The position numbers were made by a program, and so were the translations under genes. From an uncultured Eubacteriales bacterium (GTDB lineage Bacteria > Bacillota > Clostridia > Peptostreptococcales > Anaerovoracaceae), in NCBI GenBank assembly GCA_902779185.1, contig CACZAM010000036.1:1-48848 (forward strand): DNA of 48,848 nucleotides, written 5' to 3'. Below are positions 24,646-33,243 of the stretch, one piece after another; within the stretch, counting starts at the first letter, position 1; each line of letters opens with the position of its first letter. Under the pieces are notes generated by a model. The model ran no database searches. It worked only from the letters and a program-made list of their open reading frames with translations, and was not told the origin of the DNA.

Positions 24646-25412
24646 TGCAATACAGTATAGATATAGTACTGAGAATAGTTGTTGCTGTTATCTGCGCTGC
24701 CGTTTTCGGTAACGGCAGTGTTGTCGCGTTTAACCGCATAAAACCGCGCTGGTTCGAAGACTATGATGAGGACCAGTCAGGCACAGAGCCGGGAGAGCCG
24801 CGCAAAGTGCTTCCTCCGAAGCTTCTCGAAGCAGACAATGCCGGGCGGCAAAGGCTCCCGAGCAGCCCCTGGAAGTACGCTTTCACCGGTTATTTTGCGA
24901 TTACAGGCCTTTATCTTGCTATAAGAGGCGGGAGCCTCACATACGAGATTTCTGTTCTCTGTGTGCTGTTTATCGTGCTTGAGATGGCTATAGCTGATCA
25001 GATGTACAGGGTAGTACCCGATGAGTTCAGTATAATGCTTGCCATATCCGCAGCAGCCTTCGTTGAGTACCACGAGAAATGGTGGGAGCCGGCAGCAGGA
25101 GCAGCGCTCGGACTGGGAATATCACTGGCAGTACTGCTGCTGGGCATGCTTCTCTTCAGGACAGGAAGCATAGGAGGAGCGGATATAAAGTTTTTCACAT
25201 GCATGGGTCTTGTAGCGGGCAGAACGGGCATAGCTATAATATATGTACTGACTACGCTGTTTTTTGCGGTCTACTCGGCGGTGATCATCGCATCCGGGAG
25301 AGGCAGTATAAAGGACCGGAATCCGATGATTCCGTCGGCGTGCGCCGCGGTCACGGTATACTTCCTGTTCCTGTTCAACACAGGCGACCTTATTCTCAGC
25401 AGCCTTTTCTAG
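24645..25412 (+). CDS. A24 family (prepilin) peptidase-like membrane protein
   Basis: This 255-residue polytopic protein carries both aspartates of A24 peptidases: one in IADQMYRVVPDEF and one in GGADIKF. These enzymes cleave prepilin leader peptides at the inner face of the membrane. The N-terminal part is degenerate compared with PilD: it keeps a GSVVAFNRIKPRW-like start but has no paired zinc cysteines of the methyltransferase domain. It may therefore only cleave. No pilin or type IV pilus gene is in the window. The ATG overlaps the stop of the hydrolase gene. Confidence 0.82.
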   Translation: MQYSIDIVLRIVVAVICAAVFGNGSVVAFNRIKPRWFEDYDEDQSGTEPGEPRKVLPPKLLEADNAGRQRLPSSPWKYAFTGYFAITGLYLAIRGGSLTYEISVLCVLFIVLEMAIADQMYRVVPDEFSIMLAISAAAFVEYHEKWWEPAAGAALGLGISLAVLLLGMLLFRTGSIGGADIKFFTCMGLVAGRTGIAIIYVLTTLFFAVYSAVIIASGRGSIKDRNPMIPSACAAVTVYFLFLFNTGDLILSSLF

Positions 25413-25460
25413 GGAATGCACATTAAAGCATGAGGCAGCCGCGGCTGTGTATATATACAT

Positions 25461-26234
25461 ATGGGCAAAAATGTTCTGATAAAAATCGAATATGACGGTA
25501 CGGACTTCCGCGGATGGCAGATACAGCCTGATGTACGCACTGTGCAGGGCGAGATAGAGCATGTGCTCAGATACATTGCCGGCGAAGAGGTCCACATACA
25601 CGGAACCAGCCGGACCGATGCAGGAGTACACGCACTCGGCCAGTGTGCCACTTTCGAGTGGAACTCGAACATGCCCGTTGAAAAACTTCCCGAAGTGATG
25701 AACCGCAGGTTCGGAGCGGGAGGCGAGGGCAGAAGCGGCGCTCCCGGAGATATACGCATAATCTCCGCGGAGGTGATGCCTGATGACTTCCATGCCAGAT
25801 ACTCATGCACGGGCAAAACATACAGATATGTGATCGACAAGACAGGTGACATATTCCTGAGAAACAGAGCGTTCCAGTATCCCGGAGCGGCACAGCTTGA
25901 CACTGACGCGATGCGCCGGGCAGCGGCCCATATAGTGGGGACCCACGATTTCAAATGCTTTGAGACAGCTGGGGGCACCCCCCGCGAAACGACAGTTCGT
26001 ACAGTTAGCAGGCTCGATATAACTGAGGATGATAAATCCATAGTGATCGAGATAACGGGTGACGGATTCCTTTATAATATGGTGAGGATCATTACCGGTA
26101 CGCTGGTGGAAGCAGGAGCCGGCAAAAGGACAGCGGACAGCGTCCGTACGGCAATAGAGAGCCTCGATCGCGCAAAAGCGGGATTTACAGCACCGCCGCA
26201 GGGGCTTTATCTGAAAGAGATATATTTCGATTAA
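25461..26234 (+). CDS. truA: tRNA pseudouridine(38-40) synthase TruA
   Basis: This 257-residue enzyme modifies uridines 38-40 in the anticodon arm of many tRNAs. The catalytic aspartate lies in TSRTDAGVHA (about residue 55). The opening IEYDGTDFRGWQIQP and the later GDGFLYNMVRIITGTLVEAGAG are family landmarks. A short insertion (GAGGEGRSGAPG) is present near residues 85-96. No strong ribosome binding site is visible before the ATG. It lies 48 bp after the A24 gene and 16 bp before scpA. Confidence 0.95.
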   Translation: MGKNVLIKIEYDGTDFRGWQIQPDVRTVQGEIEHVLRYIAGEEVHIHGTSRTDAGVHALGQCATFEWNSNMPVEKLPEVMNRRFGAGGEGRSGAPGDIRIISAEVMPDDFHARYSCTGKTYRYVIDKTGDIFLRNRAFQYPGAAQLDTDAMRRAAAHIVGTHDFKCFETAGGTPRETTVRTVSRLDITEDDKSIVIEITGDGFLYNMVRIITGTLVEAGAGKRTADSVRTAIESLDRAKAGFTAPPQGLYLKEIYFD

Positions 26235-26250
26235 ACCGACAGGAGAAAAA

Positions 26251-27009
26251 TTGTACAAAGTCAGAATAGACAAATTCGAAGGACCGTTCGACCTTCTCAT
26301 ATATCTCCTCGAGAATGCGAGGATGGATATTTATGACATAAAGGTCGCCGAGATTACGGAGCAGTATATCGGGTATCTCAAGGAGATGGAAGATCTCGAT
26401 GTAGAGGTGGATACCGAGTTTATTGTGCTCGCGGCCATCCTGATAAGGCTCAAATCACGCATGCTGCTGCCGAGAATAAACGAGGCCGGTGAGATCGAGA
26501 TAGTCGAAGACCCGAGGATAGAACTCAGGGGAAGGCTGCTCGACTACATGCGCATCAAAAGGGCGGCAGAGATTCTCATGGCTGCAGAGGAGTTCAACCT
26601 CGCTGTTCATGAAAAACCGGCCGAAGACATGTCTGTATATCTGGAAAATCCCGATGAGATCCTGCAGGTGAGCGATGAGCAGATGGTGAATGCTTTCATT
26701 CAGTTCCTGACACGCAAGAGAAAGGTCGAGGATGTGACCAGACGCTACAGCAGGGTGCGCCGCCGCAAGGAGACGATAGAGTCGCGCATCAGCGAAATGA
26801 CGGAGATACTTGAAAGGAAGTTCAGGGAAGGTAACGGCAAGGTGCTGTTCTTCGAGCTGCTGCCTGAGAAGCCGGACAGATACGATATCACGCTCAGCTT
26901 CATGTCGCTGCTGTCAATGATCAAGAATCAGGGCTACGATGCGGAGCAGACCGAGAACTTCGGCGATATAAAAGTGATCAGGAGGGAGACCGCAGATGTA
27001 CAGCAATAA
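26251..27009 (+). CDS. scpA: Segregation and condensation protein A
   Basis: ScpA is the kleisin that bridges the heads of the SMC dimer in chromosome condensation. The 252-residue protein opens with YKVRIDKFEGPFDLLIYLLE, the conserved N-terminal kleisin helix region, and ends with a winged-helix-like part. The TTG at 26251 is chosen because it lies just before the conserved start and has AGGAGA in place. It overlaps scpB by 14 bp, as is usual for this pair. Confidence 0.95.
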   Translation: MYKVRIDKFEGPFDLLIYLLENARMDIYDIKVAEITEQYIGYLKEMEDLDVEVDTEFIVLAAILIRLKSRMLLPRINEAGEIEIVEDPRIELRGRLLDYMRIKRAAEILMAAEEFNLAVHEKPAEDMSVYLENPDEILQVSDEQMVNAFIQFLTRKRKVEDVTRRYSRVRRRKETIESRISEMTEILERKFREGNGKVLFFELLPEKPDRYDITLSFMSLLSMIKNQGYDAEQTENFGDIKVIRRETADVQQ

Positions 27010-27580
27010 AACTATGAAATCCGCTCTCGAGACCATGATGTTCATGTGGGGAGAACCGCTCGCGGTAAAGGATGCGGCGGAAGTACTCGAGGCTGATAAA
27101 AATGTTATACGTGGGCTTTTCGGTGAACTTCAGGCAGAATACGAGCAGGAAGGCAGGGGCATCAGGATACGCGAGGTAGATGACGCGTTCGGTTTTGTCA
27201 CGCTTGCAGAAAACGACATGTTCCTCAAAAAACTCTGCACTCCTGTAAGGGTCAGGAGACTGTCGCAGGCAGCCCTCGAAGTACTCGCGATAATTGCATA
27301 TCGCCAGCCGGTAACGAGGTCTGAGATCGACTCGATAAGAGGCATCAAGAGCGAGAGGGTCATTGACGGACTTATCGACAAGGAGCTTGTGGAGATCTCA
27401 GGCAGGTCAGAAGGTGTAGGCAGACCGCTGCTCTACAGGACAACAAAGGAATTTCTTAAAAAGTTCGGCTTCTCGTCTCTGAAAGACCTCCCTGAGGTGC
27501 CTGAGTACGAAGAGATGAGACGTGAGCGCGAAGAAGAGGGCTACGGACAGCTAGCCATAGATTTTGAGGACAAGGAATGA
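26996..27580 (+). CDS. scpB: Segregation and condensation protein B
   Basis: ScpB forms dimers of tandem winged helices that bind ScpA and regulate SMC. The 194-residue protein shows the family motifs LEVLAIIAYRQPVTRSEID and GVGRPLLYRTTKEFLKKFG. The ribosome binding site GGAGGGAG sits inside scpA. It overlaps the next gene by 4 bp (ATGA), so scpA, scpB and the pseudouridine synthase gene form one translationally coupled set. Confidence 0.95.
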   Translation: MYSNKTMKSALETMMFMWGEPLAVKDAAEVLEADKNVIRGLFGELQAEYEQEGRGIRIREVDDAFGFVTLAENDMFLKKLCTPVRVRRLSQAALEVLAIIAYRQPVTRSEIDSIRGIKSERVIDGLIDKELVEISGRSEGVGRPLLYRTTKEFLKKFGFSSLKDLPEVPEYEEMRREREEEGYGQLAIDFEDKE

Positions 27581-28284
27581 GGATAAACCAGTATATAGCT
27601 TCGGCGGGTGTTACCAGCCGCCGCAAGGCAGACGAATATATAGCGGATGGCCGCGTCAGGGTGAACGGCGCGGTACTGACATCACCGGGATATCATGTGG
27701 AAGAAGGTGACATCGTAGAGGTTGACGGTGTGAGAATCACTCCGGCTGAGCGCAAGGTATATTACCTGCTCAACAAGCCTGCGGGCTATGTGACATCGAC
27801 AGCAGACAAGGAGGGCAGACCTCTTGTTACGGAGCTTGTTCCGGACGAAGTAAGGGTTTTCCCTGTAGGGAGGCTAGATCTCAACACCACAGGGCTCCTG
27901 ATACTCACAAACGACGGAGACCTTTCAAACAGACTCATGCATCCTTCGCATGAGTTCAGCAAGAGATACCTTGTGAGGGCTCAGGGCATAGTGACCAGAG
28001 CTGAGGCAGCAAAACTCGAAAAAGGTATAGACATAGGAGGATTCGTTACTTCTCCGGCCGATGTGCATCTTCTGAAGCACGACCGCAACTCGACAGTGGC
28101 TGAAATAGTCATACATGAGGGTAAAAACCGCCAGGTGCGCCGCATGTTCAAGGCGATAGGGCATCCGGTTCTGGAGCTCTGCCGCACAGGGATCGGGAAC
28201 CTCGAGATAGGAAGGCTGGCAGTCGGGCAGTGCAGAAAACTGAGCCCGGCAGAAGTAGAAAGTCTTAGAAAAGCTGTAAAATAA
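27577..28284 (+). CDS. rluB: rRNA pseudouridine synthase, RsuA/RluB family
   Basis: This 235-residue enzyme has an N-terminal S4 RNA-binding domain (MRINQYIASAGVTSRRKADE) and a catalytic domain with the aspartate in VGRLDLNTTGLLILTNDG. RluB modifies 23S rRNA near position 2605; RsuA and RluE are other possible specificities. Location after scpB is typical of RluB in Bacillota. The protein lacks the long C-terminal extension of E. coli RluB. Confidence 0.9.
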   Translation: MRINQYIASAGVTSRRKADEYIADGRVRVNGAVLTSPGYHVEEGDIVEVDGVRITPAERKVYYLLNKPAGYVTSTADKEGRPLVTELVPDEVRVFPVGRLDLNTTGLLILTNDGDLSNRLMHPSHEFSKRYLVRAQGIVTRAEAAKLEKGIDIGGFVTSPADVHLLKHDRNSTVAEIVIHEGKNRQVRRMFKAIGHPVLELCRTGIGNLEIGRLAVGQCRKLSPAEVESLRKAVK

Positions 28285-28289
28285 ACCGG

Positions 28290-28313
28290 ACCCGGAAGAG
28301 CGATCTTCCGGGT
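28290..28313. terminator. Hairpin between convergent genes
   Basis: ACCCGGAAGA (28290-28299) pairs perfectly with TCTTCCGGGT (28304-28313) around GCGA. There is no T-run on the plus side, while the minus strand reads TTTATTTT a few bases later, so it may mainly end the minus-strand transcript. Confidence 0.6.
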
Positions 28314-28346
28314 ATGTGAATTCTGTGAACAATGTCAGGGCGGGAG

Positions 28347-29003
28347 CTATTCGCTGACAATGTCAGGCAGATCTGACATCAGATCCTTGTCCTTGCCTCC
28401 CTTTATATACGCTTCGATTATGTCTACTGCACCTTCAACTCCCGCACGGCTAGTGTTGATAAGCAGATCATACTCGTCACGGCCGCCCCATTTATTGTCG
28501 GTATAAAACTCGTAATATCTGCGGCGCTGTTTGTCGATCTGCCTTACCTGCTTTTCGACAGTCGGAAGATCGAAAAGGTTCTCAGGCTCCATGGTGTTGT
28601 GGATCTGGAGTTTTCTTCTGACTCTTTCTTCGAAAGGCGCAAAGAGGAATATGCTTACATGGCGCTCATCATTGAGTATGTAGTCAGCCGCACGTCCTAC
28701 TATAACGCAGCTGCCCTCAGATGCTATCTCGCGGATTATGTTGAACTCTTCTTCCTGAACCTTCGCGAATGGCGAAGTCTGGAACGAGTCAAAGCCGGAG
28801 AATAGAGTGCTGAAGGAATAATCAGGTGCCTTTTCATCATTCTCACGGATATATTCTTTATTGTATCCTGTGCTTTCTGCGGCTCTGGCGATGATCTCCT
28901 CATCGTAGAAAGGGACCCCGAGCCGTTCTGCCAGACGCCTTGCGACTTCATGACCGCCGCTTCCGAATTCCCTGTCTATTGTTACTATGACCTTGTCGTT
29001 CAT
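28347..29003 (-). CDS. Cytidylate kinase-like family protein
   Basis: This 218-residue P-loop protein starts MNDKVIVTIDREFGSGGHEVA, where GSGGHEVA is an atypical nucleotide-binding loop shared with the cytidylate-kinase-like family (COG1102-related) common in Clostridia. DEEII and a later LID-like basic region (RQIDKQRRRYYEFYTD) fit a nucleoside-monophosphate-kinase fold. True CMP kinase activity is not established for the family. The ATG at 29003 has a strong AAGGAGGA; an upstream in-frame start at 29042 lacks one. It is 46 bp downstream of alaX. Confidence 0.82.
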   Translation of the reverse strand: MNDKVIVTIDREFGSGGHEVARRLAERLGVPFYDEEIIARAAESTGYNKEYIRENDEKAPDYSFSTLFSGFDSFQTSPFAKVQEEEFNIIREIASEGSCVIVGRAADYILNDERHVSIFLFAPFEERVRRKLQIHNTMEPENLFDLPTVEKQVRQIDKQRRRYYEFYTDNKWGGRDEYDLLINTSRAGVEGAVDIIEAYIKGGKDKDLMSDLPDIVSE

Positions 29004-29048
29004 GTCTGTCCTCCTTGTTTCTGTACAGCTTAATTGTACCACGCGGTC

Positions 29049-30284
29049 TCAGTTTTGAGAGCAAATTTCTCCGATGAATGCATCCATGTCGGAAGTGGAA
29101 GGGAAGATGGCTCTCGCGTTGTCATCACGGCCTCCGCCCTTGCCGTTGAAATTTTTTGCGTTTGCTTTGACTATAGCTCCGCATTTGCGCTCTTCTGAAG
29201 AGGAGAGGAGCAGGCATGTGTGAGATTCCGGCTGTCTCATGATAAGGAAGAGTCCCGGAACTTCATTTATGACCGAAAATCCCAGCTTCAGAAGATCGTC
29301 AGCGTTAAGGACATCTGAGCTGTATACGTATCCGGACGTGCCGGTATCGCTGACAGATCCAAGGATCTTTTCTTTTTCTGCGTCTTTTATATATGCTGTC
29401 ATTTCCGCGAGTCTTGCTTTCAGAGCAGCGATGCTTTCTGCTTCGGCATTCAGTCTGCCCGGAAGATCAGCAGGAGAGCAGGAGTAACGTCTGGCTGCCT
29501 CTGCCAGTATGCCTGAGTCAGCGCTGAGCTTATCGAATGCAGCCTTTCCGCAGTCAAAGTATATGCGGTTCATGCCTTTGTTAGGCTCGCGCTTATAGAT
29601 CGCAAGCAGCCCTACTTCTGATGACCTGGCAGGGTGGGTGCCGCAGCATGCGATGCAGTCATACGGATCATTCAGATCCCCGACCGTTACTACAGATACT
29701 CTGCCGTCGTGCGGTACCTGCTTGCGCACAGGAAGCGCGAGCGAAGATTCATAGTCATCGAACCAGGTTACAGTTACAGGAAGATCCGCCCAGATCGCAC
29801 TGTTCACAGTGCGTTCTGCGAGATCAAGCTCTTCGTCTGTGAGCATGCGTCCTCCGAGGTCAATGTCTATGGTGATGTATTCATCTCCCATGTGAAAGCC
29901 TTTGTTGATACCTCCGAAGAGAGTGTCCATTGTGCCGCTCAGCATGTGCTCACCGCAGTGACGCTGCATGTTGCGGAAGCGGAGTTCCCAGTCTATGTTA
30001 AGTCCGACCCTGTCCCCTGTGCTGAAGGTGCCTGCCGGAGCATCCGTGATATGCCATACATCGCCTGTAAGAGACTCGTCAAAAGCGCGGCTTATCCCGA
30101 AGACCTTCTGCGATCCTGACAGGGATACGCTGCCGGTGTCTGAGGGCTGTCCTCCGCCTTCCGGATAGAATACCGATGAATCGCAGGCTATCACATCCTT
30201 GCCGTTTTTTTCGCGTACGGCGGTGATCACAGCCTCGTTTTTAACAGCGTACGGGTCTGTCTGGTATATCCTTTTTGTGACCAT
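29049..30284 (-). CDS. alaX: Alanyl-tRNA editing protein, AlaX type with DHHA1 domain
   Basis: This 411-residue protein matches the editing half of alanyl-tRNA synthetase and hydrolyses mischarged Ser- or Gly-tRNA(Ala). The zinc site is H109/H113 in HCGEHMLSG and C213/H217 in CCGTHPA. An N-terminal TTLD-like barrel (SVFYPEGGGQPSDTG) and a C-terminal DHHA1 region (NFNGKGGGRDDNA) complete the long AlaX form. The ATG at 30284 has AAAGGAAC upstream; an earlier ATG at 30329 adds 15 residues without a site. The 311-bp region upstream contains DnaA boxes. Confidence 0.92.
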   Translation of the reverse strand: MVTKRIYQTDPYAVKNEAVITAVREKNGKDVIACDSSVFYPEGGGQPSDTGSVSLSGSQKVFGISRAFDESLTGDVWHITDAPAGTFSTGDRVGLNIDWELRFRNMQRHCGEHMLSGTMDTLFGGINKGFHMGDEYITIDIDLGGRMLTDEELDLAERTVNSAIWADLPVTVTWFDDYESSLALPVRKQVPHDGRVSVVTVGDLNDPYDCIACCGTHPARSSEVGLLAIYKREPNKGMNRIYFDCGKAAFDKLSADSGILAEAARRYSCSPADLPGRLNAEAESIAALKARLAEMTAYIKDAEKEKILGSVSDTGTSGYVYSSDVLNADDLLKLGFSVINEVPGLFLIMRQPESHTCLLLSSSEERKCGAIVKANAKNFNGKGGGRDDNARAIFPSTSDMDAFIGEICSQN

Positions 30285-30357
30285 TTGTGTTCCTTTCTGA
30301 TGTTTCACGCGTTTCACAAAATCGAACAAAAACGCGCGTCATGAAAATTCAAAAATA

Positions 30358-30488
30358 TGTGGATAAATCCTGTTGACACAAGGAAAAAATCGTTTCAAAC
30401 GTTGAAATTTCAACGATTTACCGCTTCGAGTTTTCCACATGCATAAGTGGAAAAGATTGTATACGATTTTTCAAATCCTTGTGGAAAA
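30358..30488. promoter_or_regulatory. DnaA-box cluster upstream of alaX
   Basis: Sites are TGTGGATAA (30358-30366, perfect on the minus strand), TTTTCCACA (30431-30439), AGTGGAAAA (30446-30454) and TGTGGAAAA (30480-30488). TTTTCCAC (30431-30438) and GTGGAAAA (30447-30454) form a perfect inverted repeat with an 8-bp spacer. A 16-bp palindrome, CGTTGAAATTTCAACG, is at 30400-30415. Direct repeats GTTTCAC lie at 30302-30308 and 30311-30317. On the minus strand, a weak TTGTGT-18-TATTTT promoter for alaX would have the first DnaA box in its spacer. Confidence 0.65.
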
Positions 30489-30540
30489 GTCGCAAACCAT
30501 ACAAATTAAAGGCGTTCCTGTTTTGTTGAAAAACCTCCGG

Positions 30541-30577
30541 CAAAAAAACGAACAAAATGTGAAGATGCGTTTTTTTG
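30541..30577 (-). terminator. AT-rich inverted repeat downstream of the 430-residue protein gene
   Basis: CAAAAAAACG (30541-30550) and CGTTTTTTTG (30568-30577) are perfect inverted repeats with a 17-nt loop. On the minus strand the 3' arm is T-rich, so this may be a weak terminator for the gene ending at 30596. Confidence 0.4.
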
Positions 30578-30595
30578 TTTTAAAAAAAATCCTGA

Positions 30596-31888
30596 TCAGT
30601 CTCCCTCGGGCTCAACCATATCTTCGAACATAGCTCCTGCTGCTCCGCATAAAGTCTGGAAGACAGGAGTGTCAAGACGGAACCTTCCCTTGGTGCTGAT
30701 AAACGGCGAATACATCGAAAAAATAGTTGCATCATCGAGCATCGAAATGTATCTGAGCTCGTTGCTCATGAGTATGAGCTCACCGGCTATGGAAAGCAGG
30801 GCAAAGCCGTAAACATCATCATTTAACCTGTATGAAGAGCTGTCTACATGAGAATTGTCACCTTTATAGGCGGTATACAGCCATCCGTTCGGCACTGCCA
30901 TCTGGGTGGAATTGGCAAACAGATTTATGTACTTGGGATCAAAGCCCCTGATCATGTCATCCTTGCAGTCGAAGACCGTAAGAAACTCGGGGCGGCTGAT
31001 CTGCATGGCTGCTTCATAATCCGAGAGCTTTATGACTGATCCGACTTTGATATCCGTTACGAGAGGATTTTTTGCGCGGTGGTTCCCGTTCAGCCAGATG
31101 ACGAGAGTGTAGTGATAGTACGCGTCCCTTGCGAGGGTCGTCAGCCGGCAGCGGAAAGGGAAGGAGAACCTGTCCGCGGGGACATCTTTCTTACGGTCAC
31201 TTCTCTTTATGTCGCACTTGATAAGTGTCTGTATTCCGGGTCCGACAAGTTCGCAGTCACAGAGGTCATCGGTGCTTATAGTCGAAAGGTATGAGGCGGC
31301 AGCAAAGTCCCTGTCTACCATCCTCATGATGAAATAGTTTATGGTCTCATATGTCGACAGCCTGAGAGGAGACGCGGTCTCTATGGCGTCTCTTGTGCTG
31401 CAGTCGGCTGAAGTGATGCCTTCGCAGTTGAGCGCGTCCTGCATGAACCCGATACGCATCCTGGCATATGCGCGGAACTTCCTGTTTTCTTCGCTGTCAT
31501 ACTCTCGTGAGATATCTTCCGAAGCAAGCGGCAGGGCATCTTCGATGAGCCTCAGCATGCAGGCCGCGTCTATGCTTTCTGTTTTGCCGCCCATAACATA
31601 GACGAAGTGGTTCCAGAGAGAATTCATCTCTTCTTTCTTATCCGCAAAGTCAGCGCTTCCCGGAGTACAGATGAATTCCCGGTACTCATCGATGCCATAT
31701 TCGGAATAATCCAGATGTATCACCTGATACATTCGCTCGCGCCTGTCAATCCTGCTGCGCCAGGTCACTTTAAGAGCGACGACTCCCATCAGCCGCGTGC
31801 ATACAATGCGGCATGTTTCGAAGTCGAATTCCCTGAAATGATCGTATTTTTCGGACTGTTTTCCGTGTATCAGTTTTAATTCAGCCAT
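30596..31888 (-). CDS. Unrecognised 430-residue cytoplasmic protein
   Basis: I do not recognise this protein. It has no signal peptide, no clear membrane segment and no nucleotide-binding or catalytic motif that I can identify. Composition is that of a folded soluble protein, with several Cys (for example DDLCDCEL and ECS-like ADCSTRD) but no regular metal-binding spacing. An N-terminal mixed alpha/beta region leads to a helical middle and a C-terminal part rich in beta-type residues. No Shine-Dalgarno is visible; the candidate -10 is only 6 bp from the ATG, suggesting a leaderless mRNA. It is transcribed away from metK. Codon use resembles that of its neighbours. Confidence 0.75.
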   Translation of the reverse strand: MAELKLIHGKQSEKYDHFREFDFETCRIVCTRLMGVVALKVTWRSRIDRRERMYQVIHLDYSEYGIDEYREFICTPGSADFADKKEEMNSLWNHFVYVMGGKTESIDAACMLRLIEDALPLASEDISREYDSEENRKFRAYARMRIGFMQDALNCEGITSADCSTRDAIETASPLRLSTYETINYFIMRMVDRDFAAASYLSTISTDDLCDCELVGPGIQTLIKCDIKRSDRKKDVPADRFSFPFRCRLTTLARDAYYHYTLVIWLNGNHRAKNPLVTDIKVGSVIKLSDYEAAMQISRPEFLTVFDCKDDMIRGFDPKYINLFANSTQMAVPNGWLYTAYKGDNSHVDSSSYRLNDDVYGFALLSIAGELILMSNELRYISMLDDATIFSMYSPFISTKGRFRLDTPVFQTLCGAAGAMFEDMVEPEGD

Positions 31889-31894
31889 GCATCA

Positions 31895-31903
31895 AGTATA
31901 GCA
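31895..31903 (-). promoter_or_regulatory. Extended -10 promoter for the unrecognised gene
   Basis: On the minus strand TGCTATACT (31903 to 31895) is an extended -10 element ending 6 bp before the ATG at 31888. Transcription would begin at or next to the start codon. No convincing -35 is present. Confidence 0.5.
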
Positions 31904-31934
31904 GATGAGACTTGACTTTGCACACAGCGGAGCA

Positions 31935-32005
31935 CGGGGCTAAGACCATGCCCCGGCAGATGAGGATTAAGGGTTCTCTCTGCGTGCGGCAGAGAGCTTT
32001 TTTTT
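31935..32005 (+). promoter_or_regulatory. metK leader with two hairpins; possible attenuator
   Basis: CGGGGC (31935-31940) pairs with GCCCCG (31950-31955). Next comes a rho-independent terminator-like hairpin, CTCTCTGC (31976-31983) with GCAGAGAG (31989-31996), followed by eight T residues. It ends 42 bp before metK. The strong terminator inside the leader suggests attenuation, but the sequence does not match a SAM riboswitch class I can recognise. It might simply end a transcript coming from upstream. Confidence 0.5.
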
Positions 32006-32047
32006 CGGCTCGATATTTTGCGCCGTTATCACTAGGAGTTTAGAAAA

Positions 32048-33235
32048 ATGAAGAAGTTATTTACATCAGAATCAGTTACTGAAGGCCATCCTGACAAATT
32101 ATGCGATCAGGTGTCAGATGCCGTGCTCGACGCGATCCTGGCTCAGGATCCGAATGCTCATGTTGCCTGCGAATGTGCAGCGAAAACGGGCTTTCTAATG
32201 ATATTCGGTGAAGCATCGGGTAATTTTGATGTGGATTATGAGGCGATCGCGCGCAAGGTTATCTGCGACATCGGCTATGACAGCGAGGATGCGTGCTTCG
32301 ACGGCAACACCTGCAGAATAATCGTACACATGGAAGAACAGTCGGCGGACATAGCCATGGGAGTCAACAAGTCGTACGAGGAAAAAGCAGGCATTGAGAG
32401 CGATGAATTCTCGCATATCGGAGCGGGAGATCAGGGCATGATGTTCGGTTACGCAAATTCCGAGACTGAAGAGCTGATGCCGCTTTCCGTAAAGCTGGCA
32501 CATGTGCTTGCGCTGAGGCTGACGGAGGTCAGAAAGAACGGCATGCTGCCTTACCTTAGACCGGACGGGAAGACTCAGGTGACCGTAGAGTATGATGACG
32601 GAAAGATCACCAGGATAGATACAATAGTTGTATCGACACAGCACAGTGAAGAAGTGACTCTCGAGCAGCTCAGGGCAGATATACGTGCTCATGTTATCGC
32701 GCCGGTAGTGCCTGCAGAACTGATAGATGAAAAAACAAAATATTACATCAACCCTACTGGAAGATTTGTCATAGGCGGCCCAATGGGTGATTCCGGACTG
32801 ACCGGACGCAAGATCATCGTTGATACTTACGGCGGACATTCAGCACACGGCGGCGGAGCTTTCTCGGGAAAGGATCCTACGAAGGTAGACCGCTCAGGCG
32901 CCTATATGGCACGCTATATAGCTAAGAACATCGTTGCCGCCGGACTCGCGACAGAATGCGAAGTACAGCTGGCATACGCGATCGGAGTCGCTCAGCCTGT
33001 ATCGGTATGCGTCGATACATTCGGTACAGGCAGACTTGATGAAGAGCAGTTATCCGGTCTTGTAAAGGATCATTTCGACATGCGTCCTGCTGCGATCATC
33101 AGGAAGCTTGAGCTCAATAAGCCTCAGTACAGAGAACTCGCTGCCTACGGACAGATGGGCCGTACGGCGCTTGGCGTAAAGTGGGAAGAGACAGACAAAG
33201 CAGACGAGCTCAGAAGAGCAGCGGGATGCTGTTAG
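32048..33235 (+). CDS. metK: S-adenosylmethionine synthetase
   Basis: This 395-residue enzyme makes S-adenosylmethionine from methionine and ATP. It opens with [21 protein letters not shown], broken by the usual residues, which binds ATP and Mg. The signatures [12 protein letters not shown] and [22 protein letters not shown] are present. Length is normal. AGGAG stands at the right distance before the ATG. SAM is also used by NrdG and by the methyltransferases in this window. It is followed 8 bp later by dut, so they are probably cotranscribed. Confidence 0.98.
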   Translation: MKKLFTSESVTEGHPDKLCDQVSDAVLDAILAQDPNAHVACECAAKTGFLMIFGEASGNFDVDYEAIARKVICDIGYDSEDACFDGNTCRIIVHMEEQSADIAMGVNKSYEEKAGIESDEFSHIGAGDQGMMFGYANSETEELMPLSVKLAHVLALRLTEVRKNGMLPYLRPDGKTQVTVEYDDGKITRIDTIVVSTQHSEEVTLEQLRADIRAHVIAPVVPAELIDEKTKYYINPTGRFVIGGPMGDSGLTGRKIIVDTYGGHSAHGGGAFSGKDPTKVDRSGAYMARYIAKNIVAAGLATECEVQLAYAIGVAQPVSVCVDTFGTGRLDEEQLSGLVKDHFDMRPAAIIRKLELNKPQYRELAAYGQMGRTALGVKWEETDKADELRRAAGCC

Positions 33236-33243
33236 GAGAGAAC

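Noticed and set aside
30330-30595. Chromosomal origin oriC
   Set aside because: The DnaA boxes are suggestive, but no dnaA, dnaN or other origin-linked gene is near and no clear unwinding element with DnaA-trios was found, so only a DnaA-binding region is claimed.
31921-32047. SAM-I, SAM-II or SMK-box riboswitch before metK
   Set aside because: The leader is short and I could not match the conserved core of any of these classes. Kept only as a possible attenuator.
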